Origin: Laspinema palackyanum D2c | Lineage (GTDB): Bacteria > Cyanobacteriota > Cyanobacteriia > Cyanobacteriales > Laspinemataceae | Assembly (NCBI RefSeq): GCF_025370875.1 | Contig: NZ_JAMXFD010000026.1 | Location: 34,006-98,005 of the forward strand | Direction of reading: 5' to 3' | DNA length: 64,000 nucleotides | Shown here: positions 17,745 to 27,957 of the stretch, in pieces | How positions within the stretch are numbered: position 1 is the first letter of the stretch | Layout of the letters: each line of letters begins with the position of its first letter | The notes under the pieces: generated by a model | The model's input: the letters and a program-made list of their open reading frames with translations, nothing else | Databases searched by the model: none | Told to the model about the DNA's origin: nothing | Position numbers and translations under genes: made by a program

Positions 17745-19490
17745 GTGAGGCAAATTCTCCACAACTCTATTGTTTTCTCACTGAAGCGAGATAAAATTGG
17801 GAGTGAACAAAAGCTCACTTATTTGCATCTAAGACCAAGGCAACAGTCGTCGTTACATAAGGGTGAGAGAACTGCTGTGATTCCGCAAGACTTTTTAAAA
17901 GTGGTAACCGTCGAACGGGGCGTTTCGGACTCAGAAATTCAGGTCTTATCTTATGCGCTGCATGGTGAATCCATAGCCGCGATCGCCATTAACCTGGGCA
18001 TTCGACCCGAAGCGGTCCGCAAACGACTCGGTGAAGTGTACAAAAAATTTAAAATCGGGGGCGCTGGACCCGGTAAAATGGCCAAATTACAACAGATTCT
18101 GGTCAGCGAGTATCAGGTCCATCAGACCGGGACAACCTTGAACAGTCATGGACTCCAGAATGGGTCCGCCTGTTGTGTTAAATCCATCTATGATTGGGGA
18201 GAGGCACCGGATAGTTCGATTTTTTATGGGCGAAAACTCGAACTCGCTACCTTGGAAGAGTGGATTTTAGAGCAAGAGTGCCGGGTGGTGTCCATTTTGG
18301 GGATGGCAGGGATGGGCAAAACTGCACTCTCCGTCAAACTGGCTCACCAACTCCAAGATCAATTTGATGCGGTGTTCTGGCGAAATTTGCATCAGGGTCC
18401 ACCGCTGAGAGACCTCCTGGACAATCTACTCAAATTGATCTACCCTCATCAGGGGCCTAATTCCGTCCCGGAACTCCATGATAAAATCTCCCTACTCCTG
18501 GAATATTGTCGCCGTCATCGCTGTTTATTAATCCTGGATGGGGTGGAAACCCTGTTACAAGGGGGTGAACTCTCGGGACAGTATCGCGACGGTTATGAAG
18601 AGTATGGAGACTTTTTTAAACGGCTCGCCTGCCAACCCCACAAGAGCTGTGTGCTGATGACCAGTTGGGAAAATCCCAAGGAAATCACGTTACAAGAAGG
18701 GGATTATTTGCCCGTTCGCTCTCTACAATTGACGGGGTTAAATGTAGAGGCATCTACTCAAATTTTAAAAGATAAAGGATTGATTCCCGAACCGGCCTGG
18801 GCCAATTTATGTGATTTATATCGAGGGAATCCTTTAGAACTGAAAATTGCGGCGCGGACAATTCAAGAATTATTTGGGGGCCAAGTTGCAGCCTTTCTGA
18901 AACATGGCACGTTAGTGTTTGGGGAAATCGGTGAATTGCTCGCCCAACAGTGCGAGCGCTTGTCCACCTTAGAAAAAGAAATTCTCTATTGGCTGGCGAT
19001 CGAGCGTCAACCTTTATCCCTGGAGCATCTGCGTCGGACTCTGTTATTGCCGGTGCCGTTGCAGGAATTATTAGAAGCGGTGGCTTCTCTAGGACGGCGA
19101 TCGCTGCTTGAAAAAATAGCCGACCCTGACCGGGCCTTATTTTCCCTGCCGCCGGTTTTGTTGGAATATGTAACCACCGCTTTGATGAGTCAAATTTTTG
19201 ATGAATTACACGAGGTTTTTAACACCAAAAAGCCGGAAAAATTTTTGCTGTTCCGCAGCCATGCTCTGGTGCAATCGTCGGCCAAGCCCCAGGTTCAACA
19301 GGAACAACTCTCTCAGATGATTACGCCCCTAGGCGATCGCCTCCGACGCACGATTCGCAGTGAAAGTCGGATCGTCGATTATTTAACCCAAATTGACACC
19401 CTCTTGCAAGGAGAACCGACCCTAGAAGTGGGTTATAGCCGGGAAAATGTCAAGAGTCTCCTGAAATCCCTCCAACCGGAGAAAAAATAA
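17745..19490 (+). CDS. HTH-containing STAND/NB-ARC ATPase without a repeat sensor domain
   Basis: Residues about 58-102 form a LuxR/GerE-like helix-turn-helix (SDSEIQVLSYALHGESIAA, then RPEAVRKRLGEVYKKF). An NTPase follows with Walker A LGMAGMGKTALSV (about 184-196) and Walker B CLLILDGVE (about 264). The remainder is helical, including a winged-helix-like segment (LAIERQPLSLEHLRRTLLLP). STAND proteins of this type usually end with WD40 or TPR sensor repeats, but this one stops at 581 residues with none. The first 44 residues look unlike protein, and GTG at 17877 (VIPQDFLKVV), after GGTGAGAGA, is a likely true start. Target genes are unknown. Confidence 0.82.
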   Translation: MRQILHNSIVFSLKRDKIGSEQKLTYLHLRPRQQSSLHKGERTAVIPQDFLKVVTVERGVSDSEIQVLSYALHGESIAAIAINLGIRPEAVRKRLGEVYKKFKIGGAGPGKMAKLQQILVSEYQVHQTGTTLNSHGLQNGSACCVKSIYDWGEAPDSSIFYGRKLELATLEEWILEQECRVVSILGMAGMGKTALSVKLAHQLQDQFDAVFWRNLHQGPPLRDLLDNLLKLIYPHQGPNSVPELHDKISLLLEYCRRHRCLLILDGVETLLQGGELSGQYRDGYEEYGDFFKRLACQPHKSCVLMTSWENPKEITLQEGDYLPVRSLQLTGLNVEASTQILKDKGLIPEPAWANLCDLYRGNPLELKIAARTIQELFGGQVAAFLKHGTLVFGEIGELLAQQCERLSTLEKEILYWLAIERQPLSLEHLRRTLLLPVPLQELLEAVASLGRRSLLEKIADPDRALFSLPPVLLEYVTTALMSQIFDELHEVFNTKKPEKFLLFRSHALVQSSAKPQVQQEQLSQMITPLGDRLRRTIRSESRIVDYLTQIDTLLQGEPTLEVGYSRENVKSLLKSLQPEKK

Positions 19491-20708
19491 GCGATCGCCC
19501 TCGACCGCTCAAGAGACAAGCCCCCAACCCATTTCCCGGGAAGGGGGAAGCCGAAAGCCTTGTTCTGCCTAATTTTTGATGCATCTACTTCCAGTCCCCT
19601 CCCGCCCTCAAAAAACGTGGAGGATTCTCCCTCTCCTCTGAGGCCCTACCCTCAGAGGAGAGAAAAAGGGCGAATGCTTGAGTCCCCCATCCTCCCCATC
19701 TCCCCATCTCCCCAATAAAGCCAAACAATTGGGAAAATTTGTGATAAACTACTTTAGTAGAGAAAAAACTCTCCACTAAAAATCAAACCCAATTCCGTAC
19801 CCATAGCAAGCGCCAAAGCGAACTCACGGATCAAGAAGTTCGACTTCGCTCCGCTGCGATCGCCCTGGAGATTGATTGGTTATCCGGGAGGAAGCCGATC
19901 TCGCTGCTGACGGTGGTAGGTAGCCCCAACAAGTTTAATCTTTTCCAAAATGTGGAGACTTGCGGAGTGTGAAGCAAGGGCCTCCCGCCTGACTCGGCTC
20001 GATGCGATCGCCATCCTGGGCAAGCGGAACCGATAGGGTTAGGGGTTTGCTCATAGCCCGGACCACTGGAATCGGGAATTAGGTTAAAGGCCCACAGGAA
20101 TCTGAAATTAGGCGATTCGGAAAAAAAAATAAAAAATAGACTTGCCAAAAGCCGCGTGCTACGATAAAAGATATAAAGTAGCTTTCCCACCGATTACCGA
20201 ATCTAGGATTTTTCCGAACCGGCACTCAACTGCTTGAAGTTGGGAACTGCCGCTCAGTCCAGATAGCGAAGATAGCGTGGATCGACATTTTTGATAGTCG
20301 AGAACCGATGATCATTCCTCCCAATTCACCTAGAATATCGGCCAGAGCAAAAAGAAAGGACTTTCCAATGGTTCAAAACGTTTCCTTAGCTTCAGGTGGT
20401 TTACACAAACCGTGCAAATCTCCGGATTATATACCCTGTTCGGCTGGAAGTGTGTCAAGGCCGATGCCAAACCGACTCAACGGTCTAACGAACTTGACTA
20501 GCTGAAACTGATGGTAAAAAATGCAGGCACTTTTTTAAAGAGGTCTGGAAGCGGAAACCCCAAACTTCGCGCTGGAACGGCAGAGCCGTCTAGCAAAAAT
20601 CCACCGTCAACTCTACGAGGATGGCGAATAAAACCTTGCGAAGTATGGTAAAAAGATTGGAAAGCAATTGTATGTTGTTAGAAGTTTTTGGAAAATTAAA
20701 GAGGTATT
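19491..20708. other. Long intergenic region, mostly without recognisable content
   Basis: It holds a CTCTCCTCTGAGG/CCTCAGAGGAGAG hairpin near 19628-19665, a CCCCATCTCC array at 19687-19715, and GTAGAG/CTCTCCAC pairing near 19755-19780. A leftward open frame at 19831-20190 has no ribosome binding site and unlikely composition. A small rightward frame is listed separately. A structured RNA between about 19750 and 20200 is possible but no known family was recognised. Confidence 0.45.
20368..20505 (+). CDS. Possible small protein of 45 residues
   Basis: ATG 20368 opens MVQNVSLASGGLHKPCKSPD and stops after GLTNLTS. AGAAAGGA lies about 8 bases before the ATG, a good ribosome binding site, which is the main support. 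The sequence matches no family I know. Composition (two Cys, many Ser and Pro) is neutral. It could equally be a chance frame. Confidence 0.3.
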   Translation: MVQNVSLASGGLHKPCKSPDYIPCSAGSVSRPMPNRLNGLTNLTS

Positions 20709-20930
20709 ATGACCCAGCAGGTTTGTCACTCGATGGATAAATTACAGCGTCAGGTGCGATCGTTAGTAGAATCAAAAATCCTCAAGCCCACAGATAGCCT
20801 CTGGAAAATCGCCTTTCTCTATGGAGATGAATGGGCGTACTGGAAAAAAGAATTACTTGAATTTGGCTTTTCAATGAAAGATCCGGTGGTTCACCTCCTA
20901 GCGGTAGAAACCTGGGAAGAAGACGAGTAG
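20709..20930 (+). CDS. DUF4327 family protein
   Basis: The 73-residue product reads MTQQVCHSMDKLQRQVRSLV followed by ESKILKPTDSLWKIAFLYGD and EWAYWKKELLEFGFSMKDP. I recognise this as the small cyanobacterial DUF4327 family. Members are soluble, mostly helical and of unknown function. AAAGAGGT eight bases before the ATG serves as ribosome binding site. The gene is monocistronic, convergent with the FHA kinase gene and separated from it by about 120 bases. Confidence 0.82.
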   Translation: MTQQVCHSMDKLQRQVRSLVESKILKPTDSLWKIAFLYGDEWAYWKKELLEFGFSMKDPVVHLLAVETWEEDE

Positions 20931-21047
20931 AAGCTTAAGAATCAGGATAACCGGGAAAAAAACAGAGGAGCGATCGCCTAATCTGTGATCGTTTAGCCCA
21001 TCTAGATCTGAGGGTTTTCGCTCATCTGTTCTCCCGAATATCCCTAT

Positions 21048-22313
21048 TTATAAACACTGGGATAAAGCCCGGGCGAGTTGTGCAGCGGTTTGATAGCGAT
21101 CGCTGGGTTTGGATTCGGTAGCCTTTTCAATCGTCTCTCGGACTTGCGAAGTAATGCGCGGATCACCTTTGAGGTTAAACCCATAGCCCGAACCGCGAAG
21201 CTCAAAAAACTTCTGAGGACTCTCCCCAGTGAGTAAAAAAATCAACGTAGCACCGATCGCATAAAGATCCGACTGAGTTAATGGCTCACCTCGGTTCTGT
21301 TCCGGTGCCGTATAATCCGGTGCGCCAATACAAGTACCCAAGGGCGTACCAATTTCCTTAACCGCGCCAAAATCCAGCACGATAATTCGATTATCCACCG
21401 TCCGCACCATCAAATTAGCCGGTTTGATATCCCGGTGAACGATGGGCGGACTTTGGGCATGAATATACTCCAATACCTCACAAGTTTGAATCATCCACTC
21501 GATCGCCTGAGATAACACAACCGGACCGCGCTGATAAACCCGCTGTTCCAAATCCTGACCGTGGATCATCGCCATTGCCAGATATTTTTTGCCCTCATCC
21601 ACAAAAAAATCATAAAACTGCGGTACCCCAGGATGATTCAACCCCTTAAGGATCCGTGCTTCCCGCTCAAATAATTCCCGAGCTTTAGGAATCCGGGTCA
21701 TATCCGCATTCATTTCCTTTAACACCAACATTTTGGGACGGGGGTTATTTTCCTCGGGAGGAACGAATGCCAGATAAGTTGTACCCATTCCCCCTTGACC
21801 CAAAGTTTTCAAAACTTGATACTCTCGGATCTGCCGTTCCACCAGAATCGGCGCGCCGCAGTGAATGCAGAACAGGGTATTGGGAGGATTATTGGCATGA
21901 GTGCAAACCGGGGAAACCGGGGAAACCGGGGAAACCGGGGAAGCCGGGGGAGAGGGGGAAGAGGGGGAAGCCTGGGCTTCCAGGATAAACTTTAACAGTG
22001 GACCTCCTCGGGCTAACTGAATCAGCGCCCCATTACTGAGGCGCGACTGCTGGACCGGGTGACCATTGACAAACGAGCCATTGGTCCCGTAATTGATCAA
22101 CTGCCAGACTTTGCCGTGAGTGCTATCCTGGGTCAGATGTAACTCCAAATGCAGGCGAGACACGACCGGATCATCAAGCACTAGATCATTCTGTTCAGGC
22201 GATCGGCCAATGCGAATCACATCAGCATTGTCAAACCGCCACTGTTTAATCGGAGAATTCGTGTCGTCTACCAAAACCAGAGTAACCACTTCGGCAACTC
22301 CTTGAAACATCAT
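21048..22313 (-). CDS. FHA-domain Ser/Thr protein kinase with a zinc ribbon
   Basis: The order is an FHA domain (about 31-108, with [20 protein letters not shown] and NGSFVNG), a low-complexity linker of repeated PVSP units, a zinc ribbon (C...CIHCG, about 140-158) and a kinase domain (about 167-421). The kinase has the Gly loop [10 protein letters not shown], an HRDIKPAN catalytic loop near 289 and DFGAVKE. FHA binds phosphothreonine, so the protein may sense phosphorylated partners and phosphorylate them in turn. The linker is encoded by GGGGAAACC repeats, which can slip and change length. The next gene upstream is a zinc-ribbon PP2C phosphatase on the same strand, 82 bases away, a likely kinase/phosphatase pair. 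Confidence 0.92.
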   Translation of the reverse strand: MMFQGVAEVVTLVLVDDTNSPIKQWRFDNADVIRIGRSPEQNDLVLDDPVVSRLHLELHLTQDSTHGKVWQLINYGTNGSFVNGHPVQQSRLSNGALIQLARGGPLLKFILEAQASPSSPSPPASPVSPVSPVSPVCTHANNPPNTLFCIHCGAPILVERQIREYQVLKTLGQGGMGTTYLAFVPPEENNPRPKMLVLKEMNADMTRIPKARELFEREARILKGLNHPGVPQFYDFFVDEGKKYLAMAMIHGQDLEQRVYQRGPVVLSQAIEWMIQTCEVLEYIHAQSPPIVHRDIKPANLMVRTVDNRIIVLDFGAVKEIGTPLGTCIGAPDYTAPEQNRGEPLTQSDLYAIGATLIFLLTGESPQKFFELRGSGYGFNLKGDPRITSQVRETIEKATESKPSDRYQTAAQLARALSQCL

Positions 22314-22357
22314 TGAAACTTAGCCTTAAACCTGATCGAAGCACAATCTAAAGGCGC

Positions 22358-22385
22358 ACCGAAAGCCCAAACCCCGGCTTTCGGT
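22358..22385 (-). terminator. Hairpin between phosphatase and kinase genes
   Basis: Arms ACCGAAAGCC (22358-22367) and GGCTTTCGGT (22376-22385) pair perfectly 10 bases after the phosphatase stop codon. No T-run follows, so it may weaken read-through or stabilise an mRNA end rather than terminate fully. Confidence 0.4.
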
Positions 22386-22395
22386 ACGCGGGGAT

Positions 22396-24675
22396 TTATC
22401 GTTCACGGACTAGAGCACGAACGGCGATCGCCGTAATATTATCGTGACCGTTATATTGATTCGCTAACTCAATTAACGCCTTAACCCCAGGCTCTAACGG
22501 CATTTCTGCATTTAGGAGGGGTTCGAGATGAGTCAAATAGTGAGTCTCTAACAAATCATTATCCGTCAGACCATCAGAAGCCAGAATCAATAAAGTATCT
22601 TCCTCTATCTTAAAAAACTGCACCTCGGGGCTAACAAAATCCTCATTGCGAGGACCCAGCGCCTGGGTGAGTTGGTAGGCATCGGGACGCAAGTAGGCCG
22701 TTTCGGGATCCACACCGCGCTGAATTTCCCGTTGCCCCACTTCATGATCCACCGTAACTTGCTGCAATCCCCGAGTGCGAGTAAAGCGATACAGCCGACT
22801 ATCTCCCACATGAGCAACGGCTACATTCTGATCTTCAACCAACACCATCACCAGGGTGGTCCCCATGCGCCCACTGCCCCCGCGTTGTTCGGCTTGGTTC
22901 AGGTCATAAATCCCCTGATTGGCAAACAGAACCCCGGTGGAGATGACCTCTTTATTCGGTAAGCTATCCTGCCAATATTGATGGAAATATTCCCGCAACT
23001 TTTCCACCGCTAAAGCACTAGCGATTTCCCCGCCTTCATGTCCTCCCATGCCATCACAAAGAATGTAAAGCCCCTTGTGGTGGGTAGAAAACGCTCTAGC
23101 ACCCTGACGCTGCTTGACTAGGGTTTCAATGCCAAAATCGTCTTCGTTATGGGTACGTTGCCGTCCAATATCCGTCTGTCCCGATGCTTCGAGGTTTTCT
23201 AACAGAATCGGCATGACCATCGTGGGACTGTCATCCATATCGAGGTTATCGGTGATTGCTCCGAGGTAAATCGGGTCAGATTGGGGGGAACTGATGGGAG
23301 TTGCCGGTTGGAGTTGAGATTGGAGGGTTTGCAGGCGCGATCGCAGTCCTTCTACACTGTCCCACTCGACTTCAAGTAATTCTGCCACCACCTGTTGTAA
23401 TTCAGAACTCTCATCCTCTTCTGTCTCCGGTGTCAGTTGTGCCGAATTCAAGAGAGTTTGCCAAAACTGCCCCACTGCGGTGAACCTGGGGGTGGCATCG
23501 GGCAGATCAGGATATAACCGTTGTAGACACAGAATTTGGTCTTCTACATCAAGACGGAGATTTTGCGGTTCTAGTAAACTTTGCTGACAGTGCCAGGGTT
23601 CTAATCCGATCCAGAGTTCCGTCACTTCCTGCAACCAGTGCAGGATTTGGGAGGGAAGGATGGGGTTAGTTTGAACATATTCCATTAGGAATGGTTGGGT
23701 GGAACGGTCTTCTAAGAGGATGACCCGGCGATCGCCCCAGTGCCATGCATCATGGATCGCCGGAACGATCGCATAAAATTGGGAGTGGAGGGCCAGATAT
23801 GCTTTGGCGATTGCCGGAATTGCCAGGGCCAAAGCGGGAGTGGGATGATCCATGCGATCGGGGATTTCTACAGGGTGAGAACTCAAAGCCAAGAGGGGCG
23901 ATTGTTGCAGGGGAACGCAATCTAGTACCTTCACCTCAATTTCCCCCTGGGTGAGTTGATTTAAGGCCAAATCCTCCAACAGTTGATAGCGTTTCTCTTG
24001 GTCTAAAAAGGACCAGGCAGGCAGAATCTCGTCGGGTTCCTCGGGGATTTCTAATGCTGCTGCCGCCGATGCCACCCTGGAGGATTGTTCTTCAGATAGG
24101 TCAGTCTCAGGACTATCCAGGTCCGTCTGTTCTATTGCCGGTTCTGTCTCCAGGGAGGATTCCTCCAGGGTGGCGACTGCGGAGGTTTCTACATCCGCCT
24201 CAACTCCCAGGGTTTCCGAGGGTTCTGTACTTTCCCGGACTTGTTCCACCACTTCCGACAGACTGGCGATGGTATCAACCTCGGAAGTCTCAGAGGCGAT
24301 CTCCTCGGGGAGTTCTTCCTCTGTCCCTGCCTCGGATTCTATTTCCGGTTCTTGTGGGATATCGGGTTCCAGAGGTGCCGAGACGGACGCCACAGCCATT
24401 TCCGCCGTCTGCCCGGTTGCCACAGATACGGATTCCTCAACCACTGGAGTCTCAACCGCGTCTGCAACCTCGGCATTCTCAGGTACTCGTTGGCGATCGA
24501 CGATCGCCAGCCAAATTTGCCCCGTGATGGCACCGCAATTATGGCAGTTTAAATCACTGGCAAGCACCGGGGTTCCACATTGCCCACAGGATTTATGGGT
24601 GAGGGACATCCCACATTTTTGACAAAACTTGTTAGAGTTTGGGTTCTCGAAATGGCATTTAGAGCAGACAAGCAT
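22396..24675 (-). CDS. PP2C-type Ser/Thr phosphatase with N-terminal zinc ribbons
   Basis: The preferred start is ATG 24675 (MLVCSKCHFENPNSNKFCQK), since the 13 residues before it look non-coding. Two zinc ribbons (C..C...C..C) fill residues 1-55. A long acidic, Glu/Ser/Thr-rich linker runs to about 225, then a helical middle, then the PP2C domain (about 495-755). The domain has RQRTHNEDDFG, LCDGMGGHEGGEIAS, VGDSRLYRF, ASDGLTDND and HDNITAIAV, which supply the metal-binding Asp residues. PP2C enzymes remove phosphate from Ser/Thr with Mn or Mg ions and would oppose the adjacent FHA kinase. Linker length may vary among relatives. Confidence 0.92.
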   Translation of the reverse strand: MLVCSKCHFENPNSNKFCQKCGMSLTHKSCGQCGTPVLASDLNCHNCGAITGQIWLAIVDRQRVPENAEVADAVETPVVEESVSVATGQTAEMAVASVSAPLEPDIPQEPEIESEAGTEEELPEEIASETSEVDTIASLSEVVEQVRESTEPSETLGVEADVETSAVATLEESSLETEPAIEQTDLDSPETDLSEEQSSRVASAAAALEIPEEPDEILPAWSFLDQEKRYQLLEDLALNQLTQGEIEVKVLDCVPLQQSPLLALSSHPVEIPDRMDHPTPALALAIPAIAKAYLALHSQFYAIVPAIHDAWHWGDRRVILLEDRSTQPFLMEYVQTNPILPSQILHWLQEVTELWIGLEPWHCQQSLLEPQNLRLDVEDQILCLQRLYPDLPDATPRFTAVGQFWQTLLNSAQLTPETEEDESSELQQVVAELLEVEWDSVEGLRSRLQTLQSQLQPATPISSPQSDPIYLGAITDNLDMDDSPTMVMPILLENLEASGQTDIGRQRTHNEDDFGIETLVKQRQGARAFSTHHKGLYILCDGMGGHEGGEIASALAVEKLREYFHQYWQDSLPNKEVISTGVLFANQGIYDLNQAEQRGGSGRMGTTLVMVLVEDQNVAVAHVGDSRLYRFTRTRGLQQVTVDHEVGQREIQRGVDPETAYLRPDAYQLTQALGPRNEDFVSPEVQFFKIEEDTLLILASDGLTDNDLLETHYLTHLEPLLNAEMPLEPGVKALIELANQYNGHDNITAIAVRALVRER

Positions 24676-24889
24676 AGTAATATTCCAGTTCAGAAATTTA
24701 AGAGTTTTAATCAACCTGGATTTTTAACGATCGCATCTTAATTTAGGATACTACTTGGATTTTAGCGTTCCTATCCTATTGAGTTAACCCCCGCTAGACT
24801 TACTCGATTTCCCCCTCCTTGTTCCCAAACCCCTCGCGTCCCCTTCCCTGTGACTTGCCCAGGGAGGGCGTTAACCCGCACCTTGAAGG

Positions 24890-24958
24890 CAGGACTTACG
24901 CAAATTTTGAGAATCCACCCCTGATGTAGAGGCGATTCCCTTGCTCGCCTCTACATCA
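24890..24958. repeat. Palindromic repeat with GGACTTACGCA motif
   Basis: The 13-base arms TGATGTAGAGGCG (24922-24934) and CGCCTCTACATCA (24946-24958) are complementary. GGCAGGACTTACGCA just before them is a motif often found at the ends of small cyanobacterial mobile repeats. No gene was found in 24715-25011. Confidence 0.6.
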
Positions 24959-25011
24959 TGGGGTATCACTTTTCCAAGGGTTTTGCCACCGTAACGACCC
25001 AGGGAGTCCCT

Positions 25012-25281
25012 TTAAAATGCTTGGATCCATTCCTTGACCTCGTATTCGGTCCAAATCCCATTTTTCCAATAAGGGTCACCCTCGATCGCCTCCCGGACGG
25101 TTTGTTCATCTGGGGCTTCATAAATCCCAAACACTTTGGTGACATCTTGCGTAGGACCCAGGGTAATCACTAAACCCGCTGCTTTTTGGGCGCTGATTCC
25201 ATCTAGGTGCGCTTGTCGATAAGGGGCGCGTTTTTCCAGAACATCTTCGCAGTAGCTGCCCCACATTACATACTTCGGCAT
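25012..25281 (-). CDS. YciI-family small protein
   Basis: From ATG 25281 the product is 89 residues (MPKYVMWGSYCEDVLEKRAP...). The family pattern is visible: RAPYRQAHLDGI, a GLVITLGP strand and an AIEGDPYWKNGIW segment, corresponding to the conserved His and Asp-Pro of the YciI dimeric ferredoxin-like fold. YciI proteins are thought to act on small molecules, but few activities are known. An open frame continues 18 residues upstream without protein-like pattern and the ribosome binding site is weak, so the start is tentative. The gene is co-directional with pheT but separated by repeats on its far side. Confidence 0.82.
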   Translation of the reverse strand: MPKYVMWGSYCEDVLEKRAPYRQAHLDGISAQKAAGLVITLGPTQDVTKVFGIYEAPDEQTVREAIEGDPYWKNGIWTEYEVKEWIQAF

Positions 25282-25414
25282 CGTTTTATTTTTTAGACTA
25301 GAGGTTGACAAGTGAACCGTTATATCCCCAGGCATAGGGAAGTCTAACCGCAGGTCGGGAGTATGAACCCCCGACCGTTGGTTGTGGGGAATATTTCCCC
25401 GGGAAGAGAGGGGG

Positions 25415-27865
25415 TTAGCTTCGCAAACTCACCGCAAACTGACTGACTAAGGCATCCCGAACCTTTTGATGGGCCGGTTCTATCTCTTCATCAGTGAGGG
25501 TGCGATCGCTGGCCCGATAGACCAGTCGAAAGGCTAAACTCCGTTGTCCTTCCGGCACATTCTGTCCCCGATAATCATCGAACAGTTCCACGGACTCTAA
25601 CAAAGACCCCGCAGACTGACTCATCACCCCGGTGAGCTCACTTACCGCTACCTCAACCGGCGCATAGAAAGCCAAATCCCGGTCTGATGAGGGATAGGAG
25701 GAGTAAGCGCTAAACTTGCGTCCAAATGTATCTTGCGTGAGAACATCTAAAATGGGTTGTAACTCCATCTGGAAGATATACACCTCATCAGGCAGTCCTC
25801 GGTCTTGTCGGAGTTGGGGATGGAGTTGGCCAAAAACCCCAATATTCCGGTCCTGCAACCACAAAGAAGCCGTTCGTCCCGGATGTAACAGAGTGGGATA
25901 GGCATTGGATTCCGGACGATAAGTGATTTCCAGTCCGAGGCGATCGCAGACACTTTCCAGAATCCCTTTCGCCTCATACCAGGACATTGGTTGTTCCCGA
26001 CCACTGCGGACCCAGCGGCCTAGGGTCGGATCACCGCCTACAATTCCGGCGATCGCCTCTTGTTCCTTCAGTCCTTCGCTATCTTTCCAGAATGTGCGAC
26101 CCAACTCAAACCCATTCAGCGGACCATTGCCTTGGGCTAAATTATACTCAAACGCATCAATTGCCCCAGAGAGCATTTCCGTCCGTAAGGCAGAATATTC
26201 CACAAACAGGGGATTAGCTAACGCAATTTGATTCTCCTGTTCAGCCTTAACTAACGAATAATGCATCAGTTCCGTCAAACCCGCACTGCGGAAGGCCGAT
26301 CGCAAATCTCGCCTTGCCTGTTGTTCGGGTCCAAGTTGACCGGCAGCACTTTGGGTTGGTAAGGTTTCGCAGAACTTGTCATACCCATAAAGACGGGCAA
26401 TTTCTTCGATTAAATCGATTTCCCGTTCCAAGTCCCGAGCCCGATAGGGTGGTACTTGCACCGACCAGACTTGACCGGGGGTAATCCCTGTGAGGGTACA
26501 TCCCAAGGCAGTGAGAATCGGTTCGATATCCGTTGCTTGTAATTCTCCCGTGCCTTCCCCTTGGTTGATGGGTCCGAGAACCTGATTAACGCGATCGCGG
26601 CGCAGTTCGATGGATTGGACCGAACCCCCGACGCGCAGTTCTTCCGGACGTGCATCGGCAATTTGTTGATGGACGGGAGTACCGCCTGCGAGTTCTAGGA
26701 ACAGGGCGATCGCGCGATCGCAAGCGGTTTCTAATCCCGCATAATTCACCCCCCGTTCATAGCGCGCCGAGGACTCCGTGCGTAACCCCACCGCGCGAGA
26801 CGATCGCCGCACTGCCGGAGGGTCAAACAATGCCGCCTCTAAAATTAAATTCTGCGTCCCTTCATAGACTTCAGTTTCCTCCCCACCCATCACCCCAGCG
26901 ATCGCCACCGGCTGATTATTCGCCGTAATCAAGAGATTTTGAGCTTGCAGAGTGCGGGTTTGACCGTCGAGGGTTTTGAAGGTTTCCCCAGATTGAGCAA
27001 ACCGGACGCCGAGAGTGAGGGAATCTCCTCCGGCGAGGGTTTGGAGGCGATCGCGATCGAAAGCGTGTAACGGCTGTCCCCATTCCAACAGAATGTAATT
27101 CGTGACATCCACCACATTATTAATCGGACGCACCCCTGCCGCTTGGAGACGCTGCTGCAACCACAGAGGAGAAGGAGCAATTTTCACCCCGGTGATTTCG
27201 GTGCCAATATAGGCAGGACAGGCTTTGGATTCGTCAATTTTTAAGGACAGACCCTTGCCACCGGATGTAATATCTGTGCCCGAGGCAGTCGGTAATCGTA
27301 ACGAGGCCCCAGTCAGGGCCGCCACTTCCCGGGCTACCCCCACCATACTCAAGGCATCAGCCCGATTTGCCGTGGATGTTAAGTCTAAAATTACATCATC
27401 CAGACCTAACAACGGAGAAACTGCCGTCCCTAATTGAGGGTTTTCCAGGTGAAAGTGATGAATCCCTTCGGATTCCTTCGCCAAACCTAATTCGGCTAAC
27501 GAGCAAATCATCCCCTCAGAGGGGACGCCGCGCAGTTTAGCCTTTTTAATTTTTAAGTCAATTTTGGGCAGATACGTCCCAATCGGGGCCACGGCGACAT
27601 AAATATCAGCCCTGGCGTTGGGTGCGCCACAGACAATATTTAAAGGGGAATCCCCGCCAATATTGACCTTGCAGACGCTTAGTTTATCGGCATTGGGATG
27701 TTGTTCACGCTCGATAATTTTTCCCAACACGACGCCGTTGGCCCAACTGCGCCGATCTTCGATGTCTTCTACTTCAAATCCAGCCATCGTCAGCGTATGG
27801 GCTAACTCTTCTGGAGACATCGTGATGTCTATCAGTTCCCGCAACCAGTTTAGAGAAATCCGCAT
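25415..27865 (-). CDS. pheT: Phenylalanyl-tRNA synthetase beta subunit
   Basis: At 816 residues it has the full bacterial layout. A tRNA-binding OB fold sits at about 40-150 ([20 protein letters not shown]), then the B3/B4 editing region (about 210-380, with [12 protein letters not shown]), the B5 domain (about 405-480, [13 protein letters not shown]), the catalytic-like core and the FDX-ACB anticodon-binding domain (about 722-815, [12 protein letters not shown]). With PheS it charges tRNA-Phe with phenylalanine using ATP in the cytosol; the beta subunit contributes tRNA recognition and removal of mischarged tyrosine. pheS is not adjacent, as is common in cyanobacteria. Confidence 0.96.
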   Translation of the reverse strand: MRISLNWLRELIDITMSPEELAHTLTMAGFEVEDIEDRRSWANGVVLGKIIEREQHPNADKLSVCKVNIGGDSPLNIVCGAPNARADIYVAVAPIGTYLPKIDLKIKKAKLRGVPSEGMICSLAELGLAKESEGIHHFHLENPQLGTAVSPLLGLDDVILDLTSTANRADALSMVGVAREVAALTGASLRLPTASGTDITSGGKGLSLKIDESKACPAYIGTEITGVKIAPSPLWLQQRLQAAGVRPINNVVDVTNYILLEWGQPLHAFDRDRLQTLAGGDSLTLGVRFAQSGETFKTLDGQTRTLQAQNLLITANNQPVAIAGVMGGEETEVYEGTQNLILEAALFDPPAVRRSSRAVGLRTESSARYERGVNYAGLETACDRAIALFLELAGGTPVHQQIADARPEELRVGGSVQSIELRRDRVNQVLGPINQGEGTGELQATDIEPILTALGCTLTGITPGQVWSVQVPPYRARDLEREIDLIEEIARLYGYDKFCETLPTQSAAGQLGPEQQARRDLRSAFRSAGLTELMHYSLVKAEQENQIALANPLFVEYSALRTEMLSGAIDAFEYNLAQGNGPLNGFELGRTFWKDSEGLKEQEAIAGIVGGDPTLGRWVRSGREQPMSWYEAKGILESVCDRLGLEITYRPESNAYPTLLHPGRTASLWLQDRNIGVFGQLHPQLRQDRGLPDEVYIFQMELQPILDVLTQDTFGRKFSAYSSYPSSDRDLAFYAPVEVAVSELTGVMSQSAGSLLESVELFDDYRGQNVPEGQRSLAFRLVYRASDRTLTDEEIEPAHQKVRDALVSQFAVSLRS

Positions 27866-27957
27866 TGATATGGACGCCTAAAATAAGTCAGCCTGACTCA
27901 TTTTACAAGAGCATGGGTCGGCTCATGGGTGGAAACTGGGTTTGGGGGAGAAATCGG

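Noticed and set aside
19831..20190. Leftward 119-codon open frame
   Set aside because: No ribosome binding site, low-complexity and unlikely composition, and located in a non-coding region.
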